Source: Spirochaetia bacterium
GTDB taxonomy: Bacteria > Spirochaetota > Leptospiria > Turneriellales > JAOUOS01
Length of the DNA stretch: 64,000 nucleotides
Direction: 5' to 3'
Assembly (NCBI GenBank): GCA_029880265.1
Contig: JAOUOT010000006.1
Span: 1-64,000 of the forward strand
Shown here: positions 44,111-52,621 of the stretch, one piece after another
How positions within the stretch are numbered: the first letter of the stretch is position 1
How the letters are laid out: each line of letters begins with the position of its first letter
Program-made: the position numbers and the translations under genes
The notes under the pieces: generated by a model
What the model saw: only the letters and a program-made list of their open reading frames with translations
Database searches by the model: none
What the model was told of the DNA's origin: nothing

Positions 44111-46207
44111 ATGAAACCATCCTGCCCCATTAAAAGAAATCCAGGCGATTTTTCAAAAAATGCCGCTCTTTATAATACTACAGAATATTATGATTTAATC
44201 TCTGCGTTAAACTGGCATAATTATTGTTATTATGTCAATGACGACCCCGAAATTTCTGATTCTGATTATGACGAGATGATGAGAATCTTAAAAGAAATTG
44301 AAGAAAGAAATCCTTCATGGATTTTGCCCCAATCGCCTTCGCATAAAATAGGCGGCGAGGTTATATCTGAATTTCCCTCGTTTGAGCATGACCCGCCTAT
44401 GATGAGCCTTGATAACGCGGTAAGCTTTCAAGAGGTCAGAGACTTTCATAACCGCATACTTAAAGCTTTAAGAGACAAAAAACCAGAAACCATATATTAT
44501 TGCGCCGAGCCAAAATTTGACGGCCTTGCCGTAAATATTATCTATGAAAACGGCGTCTTAAAAAAGGCGGGAACGCGCGGCGACGGAAAAACCGGTGAAG
44601 ATATCACTCACAATATCCGAACCGTCCAAAACGCGCCGCTGAAACTCATATGCGAACACCCCCCCGAAATTATTAGTATTCGCGGCGAATGCGTGATGTC
44701 GGTTAAGAGATTTAACGAACTAAACGAGGCATTAAGCAAAGAAAACTTAAAAACCTTCGCCAACCCGAGAAACGCTGCAGCCGGCAGTCTAAGACAGCAA
44801 GATTCTAAAATTACCGCCTCAAGAAAACTTATTTTTCTGCCCTACTCTGTGGGTTTTGTCAAAGAAACCGAGGTTTCTGAAAAGAATAATAAAGCGCCAA
44901 CTTCTCAAAGCCTTATCTGGAAACATTATCTGCCTTCTTTGGGCTTTAAGATTCATATTAACGCAGAAAAACTGAGCATTGACGAAATCGAACGCCATTA
45001 TAACTATTTTTCATTAAAAAGGCCCGAGTTTGATTTTGATATGGACGGACTCGTCTTAAAATTTGACGATATCCGGCTTTGGCCCATGATGGGAATGACT
45101 TCTAAGTTCCCCCGGTGGGCGATTGCCTATAAATTCGAATCAAAAAAAGCTGTAACAAAACTTATTGATATCGAATACCAGACCGGCAGAACAGGCGTAA
45201 TCACTCCCGTCGCGTGCCTTCAGCCCATTAATATAGGCGGGGTTATAGTTCAACGGGCCACGCTTCATAACAAAGACGAAATGAAAAGACTTGATATACA
45301 TATAGGAGATTATGTCGAGACGATACGTGCGGGCGATGTCATACCTAAAATCACAAGGGTCATTCTCGAAAAAAGAGACGCCTCTGTAAAAGAGGCCTTA
45401 TTTCCCGAAAACTGCCCTTCATGCGGCGGCCCTCTTGAAATTCAGGATGTCGCCGTAAAATGCTTAAACGAAAACTGCAAAGGCAGGCAAAAAGCGTTTA
45501 TTAAATATTTTATTTCAAAAGACGGCATGAATATAGAGGGATTCGGCGAAGAATGGGCGGCTATTTTTTATGAAAAAAAAATTATAAAAGATATTGCCGA
45601 TATTTTCAGCTTAAAAGAAAACGATATTAACAAGCTTGACGGCATGGGAGATATTCTTCCTACGAAAATTATTTCTTCAATTAACGCCAGAAGAAAGGTC
45701 CCATTTCATGTTTTTCTTCGCTCTCTGGGCATACCCGGCGTGGGTTCGCATACCGCCGAGGTTCTTGCTGAAAATTTTTCGTCATTAGAAGAATTAATCA
45801 TGGCCGATATCGAATTCTTGCAGTCAATTCATGAAATAGGCGAAATTACCGCCAAATCAGTTAAACAGTTCTTCTCTAATAAAAAAAACAATGAGTTATT
45901 TAAAAAGCTTTTTTCGTCGGGTTTTGAAATAATTTACATTGAAAAAAAAGAAAACGAAAAATCTATTCTAAAGGGCTTATCGTTTGTATTTACCGGCGCA
46001 CTTGAAAAATTCAAAAGAGAAGCCGCCGAAGCCCTTGTAAAAAAATATGGCGCAAAAGCCTCGTCTTCTGTCAGCTCTAAAACAGATATTATTGTAGCGG
46101 GAGAAAACGCGGGAAGCAAACTTCAAAAAGCCGTTGAGCTTAAAAAAACCGTATATACAGAAGACGAGTTTATAGAATATTTAAAATCAAAAGAAATTCA
46201 ATTCTAA
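44111..46207 (+). CDS. ligA: NAD-dependent DNA ligase
   Basis: 698 residues. LigA seals nicks using NAD+. Domain Ia has SDSDYDEMMR. The adenylation lysine is K135 in EPKFDG, followed by TRGDGKTGEDIT and RGECVM. The OB domain begins near 340 (TGRTGVITPVA). The zinc finger is CPSCGG...CLNENC. Helix-hairpin-helix repeats (SLGIPGVG) follow, then a C-terminal BRCT domain (about 620-695, GLSFVFTGALE). All parts are complete. An N-terminal extension of ~24 residues precedes the usual start. Codons look more GC-rich here than in the neighbouring 32-43 kb genes, judged by eye. Confidence 0.97.
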   Translation: MKPSCPIKRNPGDFSKNAALYNTTEYYDLISALNWHNYCYYVNDDPEISDSDYDEMMRILKEIEERNPSWILPQSPSHKIGGEVISEFPSFEHDPPMMSLDNAVSFQEVRDFHNRILKALRDKKPETIYYCAEPKFDGLAVNIIYENGVLKKAGTRGDGKTGEDITHNIRTVQNAPLKLICEHPPEIISIRGECVMSVKRFNELNEALSKENLKTFANPRNAAAGSLRQQDSKITASRKLIFLPYSVGFVKETEVSEKNNKAPTSQSLIWKHYLPSLGFKIHINAEKLSIDEIERHYNYFSLKRPEFDFDMDGLVLKFDDIRLWPMMGMTSKFPRWAIAYKFESKKAVTKLIDIEYQTGRTGVITPVACLQPINIGGVIVQRATLHNKDEMKRLDIHIGDYVETIRAGDVIPKITRVILEKRDASVKEALFPENCPSCGGPLEIQDVAVKCLNENCKGRQKAFIKYFISKDGMNIEGFGEEWAAIFYEKKIIKDIADIFSLKENDINKLDGMGDILPTKIISSINARRKVPFHVFLRSLGIPGVGSHTAEVLAENFSSLEELIMADIEFLQSIHEIGEITAKSVKQFFSNKKNNELFKKLFSSGFEIIYIEKKENEKSILKGLSFVFTGALEKFKREAAEALVKKYGAKASSSVSSKTDIIVAGENAGSKLQKAVELKKTVYTEDEFIEYLKSKEIQF

Positions 46208-46303
46208 TCTCGAATTAGAAATCAGAAAAGAACAAATTTAAGTTGAAATTCTAACATAAAATTAGTTTTTGTAAAAACAACTTAATTTAAAGGAGTAAAA
46301 ACT

Positions 46304-46804
46304 ATGATTAAATATATTAACCATTTTTACAAACATGCTTTTAGCCCGATTTCTTTTTTCAAGTTTTTTACGGTATTTGGTTTGATTTTTTTTATTGCCG
46401 GATGTACCGCCGGCGACCCAAAATTTAACGCAGAAAATCTGGCGGGTTTTTGGGTCGGTTTGTGGCACGGTATGATTTCTGCCTTTACTTTAATAATAGG
46501 AATATTCTATGACTCTGTTCGAATATATGAGGTAAATAACACGGGCGGATGGTATGATTTCGGATTTCTTTTTGGGGTGACTTCAATATGGGGAGGCGCC
46601 TGCAAGGGAGCGTCTTTAAATAGAAAAAAATCATGCATTGAAGACGCCGAATGGAAAGACATTGAAGAGAAACTTGAGAAAAAATTTTATGAGAAGTGCA
46701 AACAATGGGCCAATGAAGAAGGCGATACAGAATGGGAAGATATCGCAAAAAAAGTAGAAAAGAAAGTTAAAAGAAAAGTAAAAGAATGGGCCGAAAAAGA
46801 CTAA
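46304..46804 (+). CDS. Lipoprotein-like membrane protein with charged coiled tail
   Basis: 166 residues. The N-terminal hydrophobic segment ends in a good lipobox FIAGC. Next come GFWVGLWHGMISAFTLIIGIF (one membrane helix), the phrase VRIYEVNNTGGWYDFGFLFG (second helix), and then, from about 100, a highly charged helical tail of Lys/Glu with repeated W residues. The core (GFWxGLWHG and IYEVNNTGGWYDFGF) belongs to a widespread uncharacterised family I recognise by its phrases. The added charged tail is unusual for it. AAGGAG precedes the ATG well. Function unknown. Confidence 0.65.
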   Translation: MIKYINHFYKHAFSPISFFKFFTVFGLIFFIAGCTAGDPKFNAENLAGFWVGLWHGMISAFTLIIGIFYDSVRIYEVNNTGGWYDFGFLFGVTSIWGGACKGASLNRKKSCIEDAEWKDIEEKLEKKFYEKCKQWANEEGDTEWEDIAKKVEKKVKRKVKEWAEKD

Positions 46805-46944
46805 TCGATCAATATTAATAAACTCGTAGTAACACATTTACCATACTCGATTGTTATACTAATAAGAAACAATTTGATAACAAAGGACATATGTACCATT
46901 TACAAAAGAAAATATTATTGTACAATAAAGAAAAGGAGAATATA

Positions 46945-47670
46945 ATGAATAAAACAATAAACATAAGGTTAAAAAAATATAAAAAACGACTGATTTTTTT
47001 TGCGGCGCTAAACATTCTTTTTTTTACCATGCCCGTAATGTCTCAAGAAGCTATACCTGAAACAAGCGAAGCCATAAATGAAGAATCGGTCATAAATCAA
47101 TCTCAAGAAGTTGAAATGAAAAACGGAAGCCTTTATTCTACGCTAAAGCAAGGCGGCATATTAATGATACCGTTGGTTTTGCTGGGTATTTTCGGACTTA
47201 CAATCATAATTGAAAGAACGATATTTTTCATTAGAACAGGAGCGGCCAATAAAAACAATCTTATAAAACATCTTGAAGAAACCGCCGAAAAATCGCTTTC
47301 TAAATACCGCGAAGAGCTTGAAGACGAACTTCGTTTGGCCTCTCAGGTTTATTTTAATAAAATTGAAAAGGGTCTTGTACTTTTAAACGGCATAGGTAAC
47401 ATCGCTCCGCTTTTGGGCTTTTTAGGTACGGTCGTCGGCATGATTAGCGCGTTTGCGGCGATTGCGGCTGCAAGCACCGTAAACGCAAAAATCGTGGCCG
47501 TGGGCATTCAAATCGCGCTGGTAACGACAGCCGGGGGGCTTTCAGTAGCCGTGCCCGTTTTAGGAGCTTTTCATTTTTTTAATCATATTCTGCAAAAATC
47601 TATCGCTCAATCAGATGAAATAATCATGAAGCTGGCTTCTAAAGCGAAGAGATTTTCAGAAGACATATAA
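46945..47670 (+). CDS. exbB: ExbB/TolQ/MotA-type proton channel protein
   Basis: The frame is open from 46891, but the ATG at 46945 has AAAGGAGA at the right distance and begins [10 protein letters not shown], giving 241 residues. It has an N-terminal hydrophobic segment, then a short acidic periplasmic stretch, then the three helices of the MotA/TolQ/ExbB domain. The signature is [21 protein letters not shown] (about 148-168), with a final helix [21 protein letters not shown]. It forms the pentameric stator that, with ExbD, uses proton flow to energise TonB. First gene of exbB-exbD-exbD-tonB. Confidence 0.92.
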   Translation: MNKTINIRLKKYKKRLIFFAALNILFFTMPVMSQEAIPETSEAINEESVINQSQEVEMKNGSLYSTLKQGGILMIPLVLLGIFGLTIIIERTIFFIRTGAANKNNLIKHLEETAEKSLSKYREELEDELRLASQVYFNKIEKGLVLLNGIGNIAPLLGFLGTVVGMISAFAAIAAASTVNAKIVAVGIQIALVTTAGGLSVAVPVLGAFHFFNHILQKSIAQSDEIIMKLASKAKRFSEDI

Positions 47671-47694
47671 GATTTATTAAGAATAATATTTATT

Positions 47695-48129
47695 ATGAGA
47701 ACCATTATTTCATATTATCATAAAAAGAAAGCCTACTGGCGAGAAAGAAACTTTCATGACGTCGATTCTTCTTCTGTCGGAGATCTTGCTTTTCTTTTGC
47801 TCATATTCTTCATTGTAACCGGCTCGTTTATCTTAAGACAGGGACTTTTTTTGTCGCTGCCCTCTGAAAACTCAAGTTCAGTTCGCGTCGAAGAAAAATT
47901 GATTTTTGAAGTATCTCCTTTAGAAGACAGTTTTGAACATGAGGGAAATTTTCTAACCCGAGAAGAGCTTGCTTCTCAAATTCTAAAAAGAAAAGAAGAA
48001 ACCCCCGGTTTAATATTAATCGTTATCATGAAAAAGAATATTTCTTATAATAGATTTATCGATACGTTAAGCGTAGCAAAAGAAATAGGCATTAAAAAAA
48101 TATCCATTAAAAACGAGGTTTCTTCGTGA
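47695..48129 (+). CDS. exbD: ExbD/TolR-family protein 1
   Basis: 144 residues. Cytoplasmic N-terminus, then one membrane helix with the essential acidic residue just before it (DVDSSSVGDLAFLLLIFFIVTGSF; the aspartate in VGDLAFLLL is the proton carrier). A periplasmic domain ending VAKEIGIKKISI follows. It is one of two consecutive exbD genes; the pair may form an ExbD heterodimer inside the ExbB pentamer. Its stop overlaps the GTG start of the second exbD gene by 4 bases. Confidence 0.9.
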   Translation: MRTIISYYHKKKAYWRERNFHDVDSSSVGDLAFLLLIFFIVTGSFILRQGLFLSLPSENSSSVRVEEKLIFEVSPLEDSFEHEGNFLTREELASQILKRKEETPGLILIVIMKKNISYNRFIDTLSVAKEIGIKKISIKNEVSS

Positions 48130-48536
48130 AAAAAACGACAAGCTTTATAAAGAAGCTAAAAATTGCCGGCATAGGAGCGGCTATGGCCGACATGGCTCTT
48201 TTGCTTCTTGTTTTTTTTATGGCCTCTACAACAACAGAACCGCCAAAAGGCGTCGAGGTTGAACTGCCCAAGGCGCAAACCGAAGGCGCCGAACAAGATA
48301 GTCTTTATATTTCAATATCAAATAAAGGCGAGATTTATTTTGACGGTACAAATATTACACTAAGCGATTTGTACGATAGACTCGCTATGAGACACGGCGA
48401 AAAAGACAGAATTGTCGCCATTACGGCCGATAAATCTCTGCCTTACAAAACAATCGCCGATGTCATGGATGTTCTAAAAAAAAGAGATTTCTTAAATATT
48501 GTTTTTATGGCTGAAGATAAAATAATGAAAAAATAA
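48126..48536 (+). CDS. exbD: ExbD/TolR-family protein 2
   Basis: 136 residues, starting at GTG 48126, which overlaps the previous stop (GTGA). The membrane helix is AAMADMALLLLVFFMASTT with the conserved aspartate. The periplasmic domain has GVEVELPKA, YISISNKGEIYFDG and ITADKSLPYKTIADVMDVLKK, closer to canonical ExbD than the first copy. Together with it, this copy likely supplies two different ExbD chains for the TonB motor. Confidence 0.93.
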   Translation: MKKTTSFIKKLKIAGIGAAMADMALLLLVFFMASTTTEPPKGVEVELPKAQTEGAEQDSLYISISNKGEIYFDGTNITLSDLYDRLAMRHGEKDRIVAITADKSLPYKTIADVMDVLKKRDFLNIVFMAEDKIMKK

Positions 48537-48540
48537 TTTT

Positions 48541-49161
48541 ATGAGTATTAAAAAAGTATCCATTGTTTTATTTTATCAAATTATTGATAAACATCCTTAT
48601 AGAGTTTCTTTATTTATTTCATTGATTATTTCGATATTTACGCTTACTTATTCTTCTACCATAAAACTTGTGGATACCGTTGAAGAAACTTATAGATTTG
48701 ACATTATCGATATAAGCGAAATAAAATCGGCCAAAAGAATAACAAAAAAAGAGGTATCTACAGAACAAGGCGAGATATCCGACGCTTCGCCGGTAGAAAG
48801 AGCGCAGGGAGTAAGCGAGGCAGAATCTGCCGTTGATTTGGCCTATTTTCCCAATGTTGCCCCTCCCCGTCTTGTTAGTAAATTAAAAAAGATTTATCCG
48901 TCAGAGGCAAAAGAATTAAATATTGAAGCCACGGTTTTTGTGGAGCTTACAATATCTTCTGAAGGCAGGGTCTTAAACCTTGAAATAATTGGAATCAGGC
49001 TTTCAAAGGAAATGCCAGCTGAAATTTATTCAAACCTTGTAAAAAAATTTTCTTTGGCCGCCGTAACCATGTTTAAAACGGCAAGATTTACTCCGCCCGT
49101 TGTCGAGGGCAAAAAAATACCCGTAAAGATGGAACAACCGTTAAAATTTAAATTAGAATAA
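48541..49161 (+). CDS. tonB: TonB-like energy transducer
   Basis: 206 residues. N-terminal membrane helix (about 21-40) after a basic start, then a short periplasmic linker that is acidic and not Pro/Lys-rich as in E. coli TonB, then a C-terminal domain (about 110-206). This C-terminal part shows the TonB signature: YPSEAKELNIEATVFVELTISSEGRVL and FTPPVVEGKKIPVKMEQPLKFKLE. It transmits proton-motive energy to outer-membrane receptors. No TonB-dependent receptor gene is in the window. It is 4 bases after the second exbD. Confidence 0.88.
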   Translation: MSIKKVSIVLFYQIIDKHPYRVSLFISLIISIFTLTYSSTIKLVDTVEETYRFDIIDISEIKSAKRITKKEVSTEQGEISDASPVERAQGVSEAESAVDLAYFPNVAPPRLVSKLKKIYPSEAKELNIEATVFVELTISSEGRVLNLEIIGIRLSKEMPAEIYSNLVKKFSLAAVTMFKTARFTPPVVEGKKIPVKMEQPLKFKLE

Positions 49162-49272
49162 TCTTATTGCATATGCATGCGCCGCATATCATGATCACAC
49201 CCTTTTAAATTTCATTAAACAAAATAAAATATTTATTGAACATTCATCTTCATTTTATTTAATGCGCAAAGT

Positions 49273-50606
49273 ATGAAAAAAATATTCGGCAATATAGAAA
49301 ATTTCTCTTTAGAACACCGGATATTTAATCTTGTCGCTATTATCGCATTTTTAAGCTGTCAATATATCTGGATAAACGCGGTTTCTCTTGATTTGCCAAT
49401 TACAATTTCTTCTGCCTCTTCTTTAATTGGCATTATTATTGGAATTTTTTATTATTTTTCGCGATTTAAAAATAAATTTACATTTTTAATATGGCCATTG
49501 CTAATTCTTCTTTTACTTTTATTTTCAACCAACTGGTTTTTTAGTTCGGGGTATGACGGCACGACTTTTTTCGGACATCTGGCCACGTTTTGCGCGGCTT
49601 TAATGCTTCTTTCAAAAAGATCAATTATAATATTTATTTTGATATATATTCTGAATTTTACATTTTTAATATTTTTTCAAATGAACTATCCTGAGACAAT
49701 AATGCCATATCAAAACCAGTCGATTGAATTTATCGACAAAATAAATACCATGATTATAATTTCTATCGTACTGTATTTTATGATTTCTCTTCTTGTCGAT
49801 AATTATCGCATTGAAAGAAAAAAATTAAAAGAGCAGAGAAATGAACTTAGAGAAAGAAACGATATTATTGAAAAAGAATTAGAAATGGCCAGAAAAATAC
49901 AGTTGAATCTCATACCTAGCATTAGCCCGAATTCAAATATCGCTTTTTATTATCAGCCCATGGATAAAGTAGGCGGCGATTTTTTTGAGTTTATTGAATA
50001 TAACAACAAAGATCTATTGGGAGTTTTCATAAGCGACGTTTCGGGCACGGACTTCCCGCCGCTTTTATTACTTCGATGGTTAAAGGCGTCATCATGCAAA
50101 AAGACAGTCCCATTGAAAATCCGGCAGAGTTTTTAATATACTTAAACGCGGCGTTATGGACCCAAATTGAAAATAATTTTATAACCGTTTTTTACGGTAT
50201 CTATGACAAAAAGAAAAACACGTTAACCTGTTCCAATGCCGGTCACCAAAGACCTTTTTTAATTAACGAGAAGGCTCAAAAACTTCTTATAGACAAAAGC
50301 AGCGTACCTCTGGGCATTATGAAAAATAACGAACTTTTTAGAAAAAATAAACAGTATCAAAATGAAATTATTGAACTGCCCAAGCCGTCAAAATTATTTT
50401 TTTATACCGACGGCATCTCTGAAGCCGCAAATCCTGAAAATATAAATTACAAATTTGAAGACGGCCCCATGGAAGATTTCATCAACCGCCATAAAGATAA
50501 AAATTCAAAAATCTTTATTTCTGACTTATACGAATCTCTTGTTGAATTTAGAGGCGCCCCTTCTTTTGAAGACGATATTTGCATGATATCTATGGATATT
50601 GTTTAA
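49273..50606 (+). pseudogene. SpoIIE-type PP2C phosphatase gene with a one-base frameshift
   Basis: Two overlapping frames make one protein of about 444 residues. Upstream (49273 to ~50045): five or six membrane helices (1-~190), a coiled-coil linker, and the start of the SpoIIE/PP2C domain with the metal aspartate in VGGDFF, reaching ISDVSG. Downstream (from ~50046): HGLPAAFITSMVKGV, SNAGHQRPF, YTDGISEA and EDDICM. Joining the frames restores the normal DVSGHG motif, so one base is missing at 50044-50046 (GGCAC where GGCCAC would be expected). It could be a recent pseudogene, an assembly error or, less likely, programmed frameshifting. It would dephosphorylate a STAS antagonist such as the 16.5-kb protein. 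Confidence 0.85.
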
Positions 50607-50617
50607 TATTGTTAATC

Positions 50618-50761
50618 GGAGTTTCAGGGTTTAAAAATGTGTTCTATGAAGATGAAGTATATGAACTCATTGATTATTATGACAAGAATACCGGTTTAAC
50701 CGCCATGATGAGATGCACACGTTTTTCATTGGCAATTGTAGCAAGTTTTATAGCTATATAG
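50618..50761 (+). pseudogene. C-terminal remnant of a saccharopine dehydrogenase-like gene
   Basis: The frame reads GFKNVFYEDEVYELIDYYD, then KNTGLTAMMRCTRFSLAIVA, and a TAG at 50759-50761. This is the pattern of the C-terminal part of saccharopine dehydrogenase/reductase-like proteins (YELIDYYDE.TG.TAM.RTT....IVA). The normal protein is around 400 residues; here only ~48 codons remain, without the Rossmann part, the start and the last residues. The space belongs to no other gene. Such a remnant indicates gene loss next to the frameshifted phosphatase. The family call is from motif memory. Confidence 0.6.
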
Positions 50762-50807
50762 AATTTTTCATTTTTGAAATTTTCATTAATTCCGATAATA
50801 ATAGCGT

Positions 50808-51503
50808 ATGCGTTACAGCTGGAAGTACATAAAAGGCCGGGGGGGCGATTATCCCGAGCTTTATTTTCTTGATTCACAAAAAAAAGAGCAAATTCAAATA
50901 GAAGTTAACCGCATTAAGGGTCTGGTAAAGATTTTTATCGATACCTTAGAGGGCGAAGACAGCTTTTACTGCGTCATAAGTAACGGCGTAATTATACGCG
51001 AAAGAGATTTTAAAACCGGCAAAAACAGAAATCTTGAAAAAGAATTTGCTCAAAGACACATCGAAATAAGCTCTCTACCCGATAACGAAGTTTTGCGCGT
51101 CATCGGCGGCAATTACGGAATTTTAACGCAATTTCTAGGCAAGGCCGAAAGAAAGATACAGCCCGATCTTGACGAGTTAAATAATTTTTTTCAGAAGATA
51201 TTAAGCCATCCAAAAAAGTTATTAACAACAATATTAAATATTTTTAACTTTCTTTATAAATCTTGCTTAGAGCGCCCTAAACTTTCAGACGTGCTTGACG
51301 CCGCTCTTGCCGTTTCTCTTGGTTTTGCAATCTATAACATTAACTTTAATTTTCTTCATACTTCGCTTGCGGCTTTTTCATGTTCATTGTTTTCGGGATA
51401 TGCCGACTGGCTTTTTCGAAAGAAAGAACCCTATTTATTGAAGATTATTCTAATAACGGTTCCTTCTTTTGTTTTATTTTACCTTGGCATATCTTATCAT
51501 TAA
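50808..51503 (+). CDS. Membrane protein of unknown function
   Basis: 231 residues. The first ~125 residues are a soluble, beta-rich part (YPELYFLDSQKKEQIQIEV, DSFYCVISNGVIIRERDF). A helix-rich middle follows (about 125-165), then two or three membrane helices at the C-terminus (about 165-225, ending FVLFYLGISYH). No signal peptide and no recognisable motif. The layout, a cytoplasmic N-domain with C-terminal membrane anchor, suggests a tail-anchored regulatory protein. It begins 46 bases after the saccharopine-dehydrogenase remnant and ends 9 bases before a perfect palindrome. Confidence 0.5.
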   Translation: MRYSWKYIKGRGGDYPELYFLDSQKKEQIQIEVNRIKGLVKIFIDTLEGEDSFYCVISNGVIIRERDFKTGKNRNLEKEFAQRHIEISSLPDNEVLRVIGGNYGILTQFLGKAERKIQPDLDELNNFFQKILSHPKKLLTTILNIFNFLYKSCLERPKLSDVLDAALAVSLGFAIYNINFNFLHTSLAAFSCSLFSGYADWLFRKKEPYLLKIILITVPSFVLFYLGISYH

Positions 51504-51512
51504 ATTTTTTGC

Positions 51513-51544
51513 ATTGTTTTTTGCGGCTAGCCGCAAAAAACAAT
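51513..51544. other. Perfect 32-bp palindrome before asd
   Basis: Positions 51513-51528 and 51529-51544 are exact reverse complements with no spacer. The centre is GCGGCTAGCCGC, flanked by T6 on the left and A6 on the right, the opposite order from an intrinsic terminator on either strand. It could be a dimer-binding operator, a cruciform, or an unusual transcript-end hairpin of the preceding gene. It lies 55 bases before the asd start; a TTGACA at 51565-51570 follows. Confidence 0.75.
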
Positions 51545-51598
51545 ATCAATTTATGTTATCCGGTTTGACAGTCTGATTCTTATAAAAAGTCTTCCCTC

Positions 51599-52621
51599 AT
51601 GAGTACACAAATATTGCCTCAATCTCCAAAAAATGTGGCGATTGCGGGCGCAACAGGCGCCGTGGGCAGAGAATTCATCTCTGTTCTTGAAAAAATTAAT
51701 TATCCCATAAAAAATATAAAACTCTTATCTTCAAAAAGAAGCGCGGGCGAGAAAATGAATTTCGCGGGCGAAGAAATAACCGTTGAAGAGATGAATAAAG
51801 ATTCATTTAAAGGTGTCGATATTGCTCTTTTCTCGGCGGGCAGTTCGATATCAAAGGAATATGCCAAATCTGTAACCGACAGCGGATGCATTCTCATTGA
51901 TAACTCTTCTGCCTTTCGCATGCTTGACGATGTGCCTTTGGTAGTACCCGAAGTAAACGCAGAAGATATAAAAAACAATAAGGGTATTATCGCAAACCCT
52001 AACTGTTCAACCATAATTATGCTTATGGCGGTATTTCCGCTGCATCAAAAAAATCCGGTTAAAAGAATTGTAACTTCAACTTATCAGGCGGCCTCAGGCG
52101 GCGGATGGGCGGTCATGGACGAACTTATGCAGAGCACAAAAGCAAACATTGAAGGTAAAGCGTTTGTTCCCAAAGAACTTCCATTTGATTATGGCTTCAA
52201 TTTATTTTCTCATAACACTCCTATAGGAGACAACGGATACAATCAAGAAGAGATGAAAATGGTTAAAGAAACCCAAAAAATTCTTCATAATAACGATATT
52301 GCAATTGCAGCCACATGCGTTAGGGTTCCAGTCTTAAGGGCGCACTGCATCTCAATCAATCTCGAATTTATAAATTCTGCGCCTTCAGTTGACGAAGCAA
52401 GAGATTTATTGAAAGAATTTTCGGGTGTTCAAATTGTTGACGATCGTGAAAATAATCATTTTCCTATGCCTATTGAGGCAAGCGGTATTTTTGACTGTCT
52501 AGTGGGAAGAATAAGAAAAGATATTTCAAACCCCGGTAAAGGTCTTGAGCTTTTTGTCGCCGGAGATCAGCTTCTTAAAGGCGCGGCGTTAAACGCGGTT
52601 CAAATTGCCTGTTATTTATAA
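51599..52621 (+). CDS. asd: Aspartate-semialdehyde dehydrogenase
   Basis: 340 residues. Asd reduces aspartyl phosphate to the semialdehyde for lysine/DAP, threonine and methionine. It has NADP loop GATGAVGREF (17-26), the active cysteine in NPNCSTI, SDVDSSS-type DNSSAFRM, YQAASGGGW and the catalytic histidine in RAHCISI. This is the Gram-positive/bacterial asd2 subfamily of about 340 residues rather than the 370-residue E. coli type. It converges with dapD without any gap, so the two DAP-pathway genes lie tail to tail. Confidence 0.96.
   Translation: MSTQILPQSPKNVAIAGATGAVGREFISVLEKINYPIKNIKLLSSKRSAGEKMNFAGEEITVEEMNKDSFKGVDIALFSAGSSISKEYAKSVTDSGCILIDNSSAFRMLDDVPLVVPEVNAEDIKNNKGIIANPNCSTIIMLMAVFPLHQKNPVKRIVTSTYQAASGGGWAVMDELMQSTKANIEGKAFVPKELPFDYGFNLFSHNTPIGDNGYNQEEMKMVKETQKILHNNDIAIAATCVRVPVLRAHCISINLEFINSAPSVDEARDLLKEFSGVQIVDDRENNHFPMPIEASGIFDCLVGRIRKDISNPGKGLELFVAGDQLLKGAALNAVQIACYL

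Noticed and set aside
50579-50761. A 60-codon ORF as an independent gene
   Set aside because: Its start lies inside the phosphatase gene, and its sequence is that of the tail of a larger enzyme, so a remnant explains it better.
51565-51586. asd promoter from TTGACA and TATAAA
   Set aside because: The two hexamers are only 10 bases apart, too close for sigma-70 recognition.
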